Positions 1 to 6,824 of a stretch of DNA of 37,141 bases are shown here, in pieces (within the stretch, counting starts at the first letter, position 1; every line of letters starts with the position of its first letter). The stretch spans positions 1 through 37,141 of the forward strand of contig JAFSXJ010000070.1 in NCBI GenBank assembly GCA_017444065.1. Reading direction: 5' to 3'. This DNA is from Paludibacteraceae bacterium (GTDB lineage: Bacteria > Bacteroidota > Bacteroidia > Bacteroidales > Paludibacteraceae). Made by a program: the position numbers and the translations under genes. The notes beneath the pieces are model-generated. The model worked only from the letters and a program-made list of their open reading frames with translations. It did no database searches and was not told the DNA's origin.

Positions 1-28
1 CCCACAAATGCAAATAATAACAAAGAAA

Positions 29-60
29 TTTGCAAATATCAAATATTTTTTGTAACTTTG
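29..60 (+). promoter_or_regulatory. Bacteroidetes-type -33/-7 promoter of the leader/orphan-ORF unit
   Basis: TTTG at 29-32, a 20-base spacer and TAACTTTG at 53-60 match the TTTG/TAnnTTTG promoter of the Bacteroidetes primary sigma factor. Transcription would start near 67, well upstream of the first large ORF at 339, leaving a leader of about 270 nt. The 34 bases 30-63 are nearly identical to the thymidine kinase promoter at 14828-14861 (two mismatches by eye). Confidence 0.8.
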
Positions 61-91
61 CATCAGATTTTGGAAAAAGTGAGTAAAACCT

Positions 92-184
92 ATGAAAACT
101 CCTTGGGGATCCGTCATCAACCCCACAAGGACCCCAATTGCAACACACAAGAACTTATCCCTAAATAAACCAAAACCAAGATAA
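92..184 (+). CDS. Possible 30-codon leader ORF
   Basis: An ATG at 92 opens a 30-codon frame ending in TAA at 182-184; the product starts MKTPWGSVINP and is basic and proline-rich at its end. It begins about 25 nt after the predicted transcription start. Its codons 4-13 form a strong hairpin: 101-105 and 106-108 pair with 126-130 and 122-124, leaving one bulged A. GGGG at 105-108 could instead pair with CCCC at 132-135, so two exclusive pairings are possible. No family is recognised. The frame may be chance and the hairpin may be the functional element; coding is not shown. Confidence 0.3.
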   Translation: MKTPWGSVINPTRTPIATHKNLSLNKPKPR

Positions 185-187
185 ACC

Positions 188-307
188 CCGCCGTTGTCTG
201 CAGCCCTCAGGGCTGACCTGCCTTATCCCGTCAGGTTCACTTCCATGCGAGCACGAAGCGCCCCTAACGGACTAAGTCACCCCTCTTCGAGGTGCTGTCA
301 ACGGCGG
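188..307 (+). ncRNA. Candidate branched structured RNA in the leader of the orphan ORF
   Basis: Seen in sequence: a perfect 9-bp closing stem (188-196 with 299-307) encloses several hairpins. One is 201-206 with 210-215 (6 bp, 3-nt loop). Another is 216-220 with 232-236 (5 bp). A third is 278-281 with 291-294, or alternatively 282-285 with 289-292 around a TTC loop. CCGTT at 191-195 could also pair with AACGG at 266-270, competing with the closing stem. The element lies between the promoter at 29-60 and the ATG at 339, with the closing stem ending 31 nt before the start codon. It could be a cis-regulatory leader or an independent small RNA. I could not match it to a known riboswitch or RNA family from memory. 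Confidence 0.5.
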
Positions 308-338
308 AAATAGACATAAAAAAAACAAAGCATTAACT

Positions 339-1079
339 ATGAGAAAGAATCAAACCAGAAAAGACCTGGCAATAAACGGTCAGGCGCAGACACTTCACCC
401 TCTGCTGCAAGAGATTGTTATCCGGCTGGAAGACGCCGGCAAGGTCGTTGTTGCTCCAGACGGACACCTGTTCTTCGAGCCTGACGTTACTGTCAAGACG
501 CGGTTCGGCGCGATGGACATGAAGAAGGAAGGCGAGAAGTACGGTGTGCACATCGTAGTGCGGAAGGTAAGGAAGCGCGCCACGAAAAGCAAGTACGGAG
601 ATATGCCGTGGTTTCAGATCTACATATTGCCCATCGTGAAGAAGAACGCCAAGACGATGACGGAGAACGAGCGGCGTAACATGGAGATGAACCGCCAGGC
701 GCTACTGATGGCGCATGCCGTGGAGCGCGACCCCGAGCAGGTTGCCGCATGGCGCGAACGGCACGAAGCCCACAAGCGCAATCCCGAGGGATATGCGAAG
801 CTGTATCCGAACCTGTTCGGATTCCTGGTGGCGACGTTCCGGAAAGAGCTGGAAACACAAGAGATGCGTGCCGCGGATGCGCCATTGGAAGTGGCGCACA
901 CAGAACACCGGTCTGCATCGGATGCAAGTGTAACAGACAAAGAAAAAGTGACCGGAGTACGGCTGTGCGTGCCAAGGCAGATGTGCGGCATCGGCTGTGC
1001 GGTCAACCACCGGCGGAGTCCAATAGTGCTACACGCGCACTACACGCACTACACAAATCACTCTCCACGCGCGGCATAG
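339..1079 (+). CDS. Hypothetical basic protein, unknown family
   Basis: This 246-codon ORF is not a protein I recognise. There is no signal peptide or membrane segment, so it is probably cytoplasmic. The first 110 residues read like a compact alpha/beta domain (LLQEIVIRLEDAGKVVV, then PDGHLFFEP, then WFQIYILPIV) with a lysine/arginine-rich stretch around residues 73-86, which could bind nucleic acid. Residues 110-175 are predicted helical and charged. From about residue 195 the sequence becomes low in hydrophobic core and rich in Cys, His and Arg. In that part another frame stays open to 1084, so the true C-terminus is uncertain. It is the only large ORF behind the promoter at 29-60 and the structured leader, and the next gene has its own promoter. 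Coding of the N-terminal part is likely; function is unknown. Confidence 0.6.
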   Translation: MRKNQTRKDLAINGQAQTLHPLLQEIVIRLEDAGKVVVAPDGHLFFEPDVTVKTRFGAMDMKKEGEKYGVHIVVRKVRKRATKSKYGDMPWFQIYILPIVKKNAKTMTENERRNMEMNRQALLMAHAVERDPEQVAAWRERHEAHKRNPEGYAKLYPNLFGFLVATFRKELETQEMRAADAPLEVAHTEHRSASDASVTDKEKVTGVRLCVPRQMCGIGCAVNHRRSPIVLHAHYTHYTNHSPRAA

Positions 1080-1140
1080 GCTGAACATCGGATACGAAAT
1101 GCGCAAATATACACTCTTTTGAAAAAAAATACGTTTATAC

Positions 1141-1171
1141 TTGCATAATTCAAAAAATTTTCGTATCTTTG
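1141..1171 (+). promoter_or_regulatory. Promoter of the nfeD-floA-amidase-recJ operon
   Basis: TTG at 1141-1143 and TATCTTTG at 1164-1171, about 20 bases apart, form a good Bacteroidetes -33/-7 pair. The start would be near 1178, leaving a short leader before the ATG at 1206. The rest of 1080-1205 is AT-rich and shows nothing else. Confidence 0.8.
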
Positions 1172-1205
1172 CACACAAATTGACGAACCATTAAATATCA
1201 GCGTT

Positions 1206-1607
1206 ATGGATATTCTTATTCTTGTACTTTTGTCGCTGGCGGGCATATTGCTGCTCGTGCTGGAACTGTTCCTCATTCCGGGAGTCGGCATAGCGGGTAT
1301 AGCCGGCGGCGGCTGTCTGATAGGTGCCGTGGTGTATGCGTACATGGCTATAGGCGCGACGGCGGGACATATCACATTCTTTGTCATACTGGCGGCTACG
1401 GCTGTTGCAATCTACGTATTCTACAAGAGCAAGGCTATCGAGAAGATGGGTCTGGACACAAAGATTGATGACACCGTGGAGTTGGCATCCCCCGGAGGCA
1501 AAATCACCCGTCTGCAACAGGAAGCCGAAAAACAACGCGAGGCAGAAGAACCGGAGGAGGCAGCCGAAGAGGCAGCCAAGACGGCTACAGAGGAGGCAAA
1601 AGCGTAA
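1206..1607 (+). CDS. NfeD-like membrane protein
   Basis: A short (133 aa) NfeD-family membrane protein. The N-terminus is a hydrophobic helix followed by the family-like glycine-rich stretch LFLIPGVGIAGIAGG (about residues 20-35). Two more membrane helices lie at about 36-50 and 57-75, and the tail is a charged, glutamate/alanine-rich coiled-coil-like segment (about 95-133). It lacks the ClpP-like protease domain of long NfeD proteins, and the OB-fold domain appears reduced or missing. NfeD is known to be encoded beside flotillin or stomatin genes and is thought to help assemble or regulate those membrane scaffolds. Here floA follows 37 bases downstream in the same operon, which supports the call. 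Expected location is the inner membrane. Confidence 0.85.
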   Translation: MDILILVLLSLAGILLLVLELFLIPGVGIAGIAGGGCLIGAVVYAYMAIGATAGHITFFVILAATAVAIYVFYKSKAIEKMGLDTKIDDTVELASPGGKITRLQQEAEKQREAEEPEEAAEEAAKTATEEAKA

Positions 1608-1644
1608 AAGCATGCAGATTGTTTAACCTTATAATACTATTGTT

Positions 1645-2607
1645 ATGGAAATATTACAAGTCATTCTGATTGTACTGCTGGGCATTGCGGTCATCTTGTT
1701 CTTCTACTACGTGCCGTTCATGCTGTGGATCAACGCTCAGGTGAGTGGTGTGCGTATCTCACTGATTCAGCTGTTTCTGATGCGCATCCGCCGTGTGCCG
1801 CCCACCAAGATTGTCAACTGCCTGATTGAGGCACACAAGGCGGGTCTGGAAGATGTGAAGCGTGACGGATTGGAGGCTCACTACCTTGCCGGCGGACACA
1901 TTGAGCGCGTGGTGCATGCCCTGGTCAGCGCAAGCAAAGCAGGTATCCAGCTGCCGTTCGGTATGGCTACGGCTATCGACCTTGCCGGTCGTGACGTGTT
2001 CGAGGCGGTGCAGATGTCCGTCAACCCGAAAGTGATTGACACGCCGCCGGTAGCCGCTGTGGCTAAGGACGGTATTCAGTTGATAGCCAAAGCCCGTGTG
2101 ACCGTGCGTGCGAACATCAAGCAGTTGGTCGGCGGTGCAGGGGAAGATACGATTCTTGCGCGTGTGGGTGAGGGCATAGTCAGCTCCATCGGTAGTGCCG
2201 AGAGCCACAAGCAGGTACTGGAGAACCCCGACAGCATAAGCAAGCTCGTGCTGTCGAAAGGTCTGGACGACGGAACGGCATTCGAGATACTGAGTATTGA
2301 TATAGCCGACATTGACGTGGGCAAGAACATCGGCGCCCAACTGCAGATGGACCAGGCGGAGGCGGACAAGAACATCGCCCAAGCCAAGGCAGAGGAGCGT
2401 CGCGCGATGGCCATCGCCAACGAGCAGGAGATGAAAGCCAAAGCACAAGAGGCGCGCGCGAAGGTGATTGAGGCCGAAGCCCTCGTGCCGCAGGCTATGG
2501 CCGAGGCGTTCAAGAACGGCAATCTCGGCATCATGGACTACTACAGGATGCAGAACATCCAAGCTGATACCGCCATGCGCGAGACCATCAGCAAACCCAA
2601 GAAATGA
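1645..2607 (+). CDS. floA: Flotillin-like protein FloA
   Basis: A 320-residue flotillin-like scaffold protein of functional membrane microdomains, close to the YqfA/FloA type. An N-terminal membrane-inserted hydrophobic segment (about residues 4-30) carries no cleavable signal. It is followed by an SPFH/band-7-like region (about 35-230) containing [17 protein letters not shown] and the conserved [27 protein letters not shown] block. The Ala/Glu/Lys-rich coiled coil (about 235-285) includes [12 protein letters not shown], and the C-terminus ends [17 protein letters not shown]. Length is typical of FloA, which is shorter than eukaryotic flotillins. Pairing with an upstream NfeD gene is the classic arrangement. 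The stop codon overlaps the start of the following amidase gene (ATGA), indicating translational coupling. Confidence 0.95.
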   Translation: MEILQVILIVLLGIAVILFFYYVPFMLWINAQVSGVRISLIQLFLMRIRRVPPTKIVNCLIEAHKAGLEDVKRDGLEAHYLAGGHIERVVHALVSASKAGIQLPFGMATAIDLAGRDVFEAVQMSVNPKVIDTPPVAAVAKDGIQLIAKARVTVRANIKQLVGGAGEDTILARVGEGIVSSIGSAESHKQVLENPDSISKLVLSKGLDDGTAFEILSIDIADIDVGKNIGAQLQMDQAEADKNIAQAKAEERRAMAIANEQEMKAKAQEARAKVIEAEALVPQAMAEAFKNGNLGIMDYYRMQNIQADTAMRETISKPKK

Positions 2608-3383
2608 GGATAGCCGTACTGCAGTATCCAATCGCATGGGGTGACGTACGTGAGAACGTGCGCCGTTCGGTAGAGCGCATCTCCGCATTGGCCGGCAAAG
2701 CCGATGTGGCGTTGCTGCCGGAGATGTTCTCAACGGGATTCTGCGTGGATAAGCCCGAACTGGCAGAGCCTGTGGACGGCTATACGATGCGCACACTCCA
2801 GCAGGCGGCTGACGAGACAGGTGTGGCTATAGCGGGCACGTTCATTTGCCGCGAGGCGTACACGCTGTACAACCGCGGGTTCCTGATTACGCCTCACGCC
2901 GCGCCGCAGTTCCAGGACAAGCACCACCTGTATGCGCACGGCGGTGAGGACAAGTTCTTCTCGCCGGGCATTGACCGCACGGTGTTCACCTACCGCGGTG
3001 TGAAGATGCTGATGCTGATATGCTACGACCTGCGTTTCCCCATATGGGCAAGAAACGTGAGCGGTCATGACTACGATATCCTGCTCGTGTGCGCCAACTG
3101 GCCCGAGGTGCGTATCAACTACTGGGATGCGCTGGTTGCAGCACGCGCTGTGGAGAACCAGTGCTACATTGTGGCAGCGAACCCCGTGGGCGATGACGGT
3201 CTGGGGCTGCATTACAACGGTCACTCTTCGGCATATGACACTCGACTGAAAGAGCTGCTCGGCTTTGCGGACGACGAGCAGGGCACGCGCATCGCCAGCC
3301 TGTCGCTGGAGGCGTTGCGGCATTTCCGCGAAGTGCTGCCGCTATGGAGGGATGCGGACAAAGAACTTGTGAAGATGGTGTAA
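2604..3383 (+). CDS. Nitrilase-superfamily amidohydrolase, omega-amidase (YafV/NIT2) type
   Basis: A cytosolic carbon-nitrogen hydrolase of 259 residues, the normal size for the family. The Glu-Lys-Cys catalytic triad is visible: Glu in [10 protein letters not shown] (about residue 40), Lys in [13 protein letters not shown] (about 105) and Cys in LICYDLRFP (about 140). The DKHHL/GGED block and the LRFP context resemble omega-amidases such as E. coli YafV and mammalian NIT2. These hydrolyse alpha-ketoglutaramate or alpha-ketosuccinamate, the damaged products of glutamine/asparagine transamination, so metabolite repair is the likely role. The substrate is inferred from similarity only. It overlaps floA by 4 bases and is followed 11 bases later by the preferred recJ start. 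Confidence 0.85.
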   Translation: MRIAVLQYPIAWGDVRENVRRSVERISALAGKADVALLPEMFSTGFCVDKPELAEPVDGYTMRTLQQAADETGVAIAGTFICREAYTLYNRGFLITPHAAPQFQDKHHLYAHGGEDKFFSPGIDRTVFTYRGVKMLMLICYDLRFPIWARNVSGHDYDILLVCANWPEVRINYWDALVAARAVENQCYIVAANPVGDDGLGLHYNGHSSAYDTRLKELLGFADDEQGTRIASLSLEALRHFREVLPLWRDADKELVKMV

Positions 3384-3394
3384 GGTTGAATAGT

Positions 3395-5122
3395 GTGAAA
3401 TACTCCTGGCAAATACAGACCCTGAGTGACGAGCAGCAGGCTGTTCGTGACAGGTTGGCAGAGCAATTGCATATTGCTCCGATTGCCGCTGGTCTGCTTG
3501 TTCGCCGAGGCATCACAACGCCCGAGGCAGCTTCAGCCTTTGTTCACCCTTCGCTTGACCAACTTCATGACCCGATGCTGATGCTGGGCATGCGCGAAGC
3601 AGAGGCACGTCTGACAAAGGCCGTGGAGCAGGGCGAGAAGATTCTGATATACGGCGATTACGATGTTGACGGCACGACGGCGGTTGCACTGATGTACCGG
3701 TTCCTGAGTACGTTCTACACAAACATCGACTACTATATCCCCGACCGCTACACCGAAGGCTACGGCATCTCGTTCCGCGGAGTGGATTATGCGCAGGAGC
3801 AGGGTTGCACGCTGATCATCGCTCTGGATTGCGGTATCAAGTCGGCGGACAAGGTGGCGTATGCCCTGCAGCGCGGTATCGACTTCATCATCTGCGACCA
3901 CCACCTGCCCGGAGGCGAGACACCGCAAGCGGTTGCCGTTCTGGACAGCAAGCAGGCTGATGACCCCTATCCTTTCAAAGACCTGTCCGGCTGCGGCGTA
4001 GGGTTCAAACTGGCGCAGGCATATGCCCAGACACATAAATTGTCTTTCGAGACCTATCTGACACCTCTGCTTGAACTGTTGGCAATGTCCATTGCCTCGG
4101 ATATCGTGCCGTTGGTAGGCGAGAACCGCGTGCTGGCATACTTTGGCATACGCCAGATCAACATGCACCCGTCTGTCGGACTGCAGGGGTTGCTGAAGAT
4201 GACCGGTTGGGAAGGACAGCCCGTGAACATCTCCGACCTCGTCTATCGCATCGGTCCGCGACTGAACGCCTGCGGGCGTATCAAATCCGGCAGAGCGGCA
4301 GTCGAATTGCTTATAAGCAATGACGCGACGGTAGCAACGGAAATCGCGCAGACCATTGAGGCGTTCAACAGCGAGCGGAAAGAGAAGGACGAGACCATCA
4401 CCCAGGAGGCGCTGCACCAGCTTGAGGCCGATCCTGAGCACCCGAACAAACATACCAACGTAGCGTACGGCGCGACGTGGCATCGCGGCGTGTTAGGCAT
4501 CGTGGCGTCACGCCTGACGGAGACCTACTACCGGCCGACGATTGTTCTTGCTGACACCGATGACGGTCTCATCGCAGGTTCGGCACGGAGTGTGGGAGGG
4601 TTTGACATCTACTCCGCCATCGACTCCTGCCGCGATTTGCTGACTAACTTCGGCGGCCATGTGTTTGCCGCCGGACTGAGCATGCTTCCGCAGAACCTGC
4701 CTGAGTTCAAGCGGCGTTTTGAGGAGTACGTGGCGGCACATATCACCGATGAGCAGCAGGTGCCTGTGCTGCGCGTGGAAGAGGAGTTACAGTTGCAGAA
4801 CATCAACAAGCAGTTCTACAACGTACTGCGACACATGGAGCCATTCGGACCGGACAACCCTCATCCGAAGTTCGTGACACGCGGTCTGATTAACAACCGC
4901 TATACCAAACGTGTGGGCAAGACCGGTGAGCATCTGCGGCTTGACCTGACGGACCGCAGTGTTGCCATCACGGGCATCGCTTTCGGTATGGGCGATATGG
5001 CGATGTACATCCAGAACGGCAACGCCGTGGATGTATGCTACAGCCTGGAGCAGAACACCTACAACGGTATCACCTCGCTGCAAATGAAAGTGGAAGATAT
5101 CGTCCCTGCCGAAAAGCCTTAA
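3395..5122 (+). CDS. recJ: Single-stranded-DNA-specific exonuclease RecJ
   Basis: RecJ degrades single-stranded DNA 5' to 3' in recombinational and mismatch repair. The DHH phosphoesterase motifs are all visible: GDYDVDGTTA, LDCGIKS, CDHHLPG, SDIVPLVGENR and GPRLNACGRI, followed by the DHHA1 motif NFGGHVFAAGL and a C-terminal OB-like domain. I chose the GTG at 3395, which gives 575 residues, almost exactly the length of E. coli RecJ (577), and starts just after the upstream stop codon. An in-frame ATG at 3344 would add 17 residues but overlaps the amidase gene by 40 bases with an unlikely N-terminus. It is the last gene of the nfeD-floA operon and ends 5 bases from the convergent TPR gene. 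Confidence 0.93.
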   Translation: MKYSWQIQTLSDEQQAVRDRLAEQLHIAPIAAGLLVRRGITTPEAASAFVHPSLDQLHDPMLMLGMREAEARLTKAVEQGEKILIYGDYDVDGTTAVALMYRFLSTFYTNIDYYIPDRYTEGYGISFRGVDYAQEQGCTLIIALDCGIKSADKVAYALQRGIDFIICDHHLPGGETPQAVAVLDSKQADDPYPFKDLSGCGVGFKLAQAYAQTHKLSFETYLTPLLELLAMSIASDIVPLVGENRVLAYFGIRQINMHPSVGLQGLLKMTGWEGQPVNISDLVYRIGPRLNACGRIKSGRAAVELLISNDATVATEIAQTIEAFNSERKEKDETITQEALHQLEADPEHPNKHTNVAYGATWHRGVLGIVASRLTETYYRPTIVLADTDDGLIAGSARSVGGFDIYSAIDSCRDLLTNFGGHVFAAGLSMLPQNLPEFKRRFEEYVAAHITDEQQVPVLRVEEELQLQNINKQFYNVLRHMEPFGPDNPHPKFVTRGLINNRYTKRVGKTGEHLRLDLTDRSVAITGIAFGMGDMAMYIQNGNAVDVCYSLEQNTYNGITSLQMKVEDIVPAEKP

Positions 5123-5127
5123 CACCC

Positions 5128-6597
5128 CTACACCTTAAGTACGTAGCGGCGCAGCCAGGTATCTATATCATCAATCTGCCCGTCCACATGCTTTCGTACA
5201 ATCTGCCTGCGATGGTAGATTGTTTGTTTTTGTACGTTGAGCAGAATACTCATGTCGTTATCCGAGGCGCCGATGATGCTGAGGATGGCGAACTGCATGT
5301 CGGACTCCGTCAGTCTGGGATAATCGGCACGCAAACGGCTGATGGCACCGTCGAGGGCGTTGTCCACCGATGCAATCAGTTCGTCCAGACTCTCCTTGTT
5401 CATGGTCAGCTGCTCGTCGCGGTATGTCTGCAGCCATTTGGGGAACTCGGGTTCGTTGCCTCGCAGGCGTTGCATTTCTATCTCACGTGTGAGGCTGACC
5501 TTCTGTTGCAGTCGCTCGAGGGCGAGCTGGAGTTGCTGTACGTACTTCTCCTGCAGCGCCTGCAATGCGGCAGCCTGTTCACGGCGGCGATGCTGCCAGT
5601 AGCGCCATAGTACCAGGAGCAGGGCTACAACCAGAACCAGCACCAATACGAGAATGATTGATACGGTCTGCTGCCAGCGACGTTCACGCTGTGCTTCCTG
5701 AGCGAGGTGTTTCTCACGTTCTACATCATAATGCAACGCAAGCGCATATGTACGCGCTCCTGCATCACGTTGCAGTTCGTCAATCTTACGGTCGTAGAGG
5801 TCAAGCAGCAGATCGTAGGCTTGCCCAGCCTGTCCGCGCTGGCTGAGCACCTTACTCTTGAGGTAGGTGTAACTCTGCTCAAACCAGTAGGTATAAGCAG
5901 AATCCTTAGGTTGGAGACGTTCAAGATAGTAGGCGGCAGAGTCGGTAGCATGTCCGGCGAGTAACAATTCGACCAGTTCGGAGTAGCGTGCATGCGCGCC
6001 GTGCTCCTCAGCCAGGCGCCGGCAGACGGCGAGCCGTTGCGCTACGCTGTCAGGGTAGCAGAGTTGGTAGCGGTAAGCCTGTACGTCCAGTATGAGCAAG
6101 TCGTTCTGCGCTTCACGAGCGTAATGTTCGGCACGGCTGAAGTAAAGGAGCGCGCTGTCGCGTTCGCCTTGTGCGATGGCAATGGTGCGTGCGAGGTCAC
6201 GATAGGCGCATGTGAGATAAACGGTGTTGGAGCCTTGCTCAAGCAGAGGGATAGCCTTGCGGTAATAATCCTGCGCCACTGTATATAACTGGTCACTCTC
6301 GCAGGAGTTGCCCATGTAGAACCAAGTATATCCCAGCAGCTGGTTTCTGCGGAGCCAATCCTGACTGCTGACAGCAGACTGCTGAATCGCCAGCAGACTC
6401 TCCTCCGCCTGCTTGAGATAGGTGGTCGATTCCTCGTATCGGCTCTGCTGGTTGGAAGAGGTGCCCAAGCGGTAGTATTCCTCACCTTCGGAAAGACGTT
6501 TTTGCGCCTCGTGACCTCCCAAACCGCATGAAGTGACAAAAAGCGTCACAGCCAAAACAGCACCCCAAGAAGACCGTACAACTTTTTTTTGTAGCAT
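5128..6597 (-). CDS. Membrane-anchored TPR protein with C-terminal helix-turn-helix, probable regulator
   Basis: A 489-residue putative one-protein signalling regulator. A lipoprotein-like signal ends in the lipobox VTSC (Cys24). Residues about 30-300 are helical repeats with TPR character, for example YYRKAIPLLEQG and ALLYFSRAEHYAREAQ. One strong transmembrane helix (about 311-332) is followed by a coiled coil (about 335-385). The C-terminal part LTESDMQFAILSIIGASDNDMSILL plus the following helices resembles a LuxR/sigma-region-4-like HTH. The likely topology is TPR outside and HTH in the cytoplasm, a known Bacteroidales arrangement. I start at ATG 6597 because the longer frame begins with TTG at 6621 and adds residues ahead of the signal. 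It faces the surface-protein operon across shared promoters, suggesting it controls that operon or itself; this is inference. Confidence 0.8.
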   Translation of the reverse strand: MLQKKVVRSSWGAVLAVTLFVTSCGLGGHEAQKRLSEGEEYYRLGTSSNQQSRYEESTTYLKQAEESLLAIQQSAVSSQDWLRRNQLLGYTWFYMGNSCESDQLYTVAQDYYRKAIPLLEQGSNTVYLTCAYRDLARTIAIAQGERDSALLYFSRAEHYAREAQNDLLILDVQAYRYQLCYPDSVAQRLAVCRRLAEEHGAHARYSELVELLLAGHATDSAAYYLERLQPKDSAYTYWFEQSYTYLKSKVLSQRGQAGQAYDLLLDLYDRKIDELQRDAGARTYALALHYDVEREKHLAQEAQRERRWQQTVSIILVLVLVLVVALLLVLWRYWQHRRREQAAALQALQEKYVQQLQLALERLQQKVSLTREIEMQRLRGNEPEFPKWLQTYRDEQLTMNKESLDELIASVDNALDGAISRLRADYPRLTESDMQFAILSIIGASDNDMSILLNVQKQTIYHRRQIVRKHVDGQIDDIDTWLRRYVLKV

Positions 6598-6664
6598 ATT
6601 TTTTAACACATTGACTATCAACAGAGTTTATTTTCACGAAAAATGCCTTCGTACAACTGCAAAA

Positions 6665-6696
6665 TTTGCATATTTGAAAAAAAAGCAGTATCTTTG
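6665..6696 (+). promoter_or_regulatory. Promoter of the BspA/GLUG surface-protein operon
   Basis: TTTG at 6665-6668, a 20-base spacer and TATCTTTG at 6689-6696 give a near-perfect Bacteroidetes promoter. Transcription should start near 6703, leaving a leader of about 120 nt before the ATG at 6825. It lies inside the divergent promoter pair with 6725-6756. Confidence 0.8.
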
Positions 6697-6697
6697 C

Positions 6698-6719
6698 ATC
6701 GTCAAATCATCGTCAAATC
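6698..6719. repeat. 11-bp tandem direct repeat, candidate operator
   Basis: The unit ATCGTCAAATC occurs twice in tandem, at 6698-6708 and 6709-6719, with no mismatch. A spacing of 11 bp places both copies on almost the same face of the helix. The repeat begins two bases after the rightward -7 box and ends five bases before the leftward -7 box, so it covers both predicted start sites. It is a plausible binding site for the HTH regulator encoded on the left. Confidence 0.6.
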
Positions 6720-6724
6720 AAACA

Positions 6725-6756
6725 CAAAAGTACGATAAATTTTTGACATTTGCAAA
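6725..6756 (-). promoter_or_regulatory. Leftward promoter of the TPR-HTH regulator gene
   Basis: Read on the minus strand, TTTG (6753-6756), a 20-base spacer and TACTTTTG (6725-6732) match the -33/-7 pattern. The start would be near 6718, about 15 bases to the right of the rightward start at about 6703, so the two transcripts would overlap at their 5' ends. Confidence 0.65.
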
Positions 6757-6824
6757 TGCTCAGACAAGTTTTTTTGCATGGGAGACAGAAAAAGTTGTAT
6801 TTTTAATCAAAACATACATTTGAT

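Noticed and set aside
188..307. On the minus strand the leader element contains ACCTGA followed by GGATAA, recalling the 3' half of a thiamine-pyrophosphate riboswitch.
   Set aside because: The CTGAGA part is missing and the spacing is wrong, no gene follows on that strand within the window, and the only good promoter reads the plus strand.
1759..2796. Long minus-strand open frame of 345 codons opposite floA.
   Set aside because: Antisense shadow of a well-conserved gene, with His/Arg/Val-rich composition and no motif.
3533..4483. Minus-strand open frame of 316 codons opposite recJ.
   Set aside because: The plus strand encodes all RecJ motifs here; the antisense frame has no recognisable domain or promoter.
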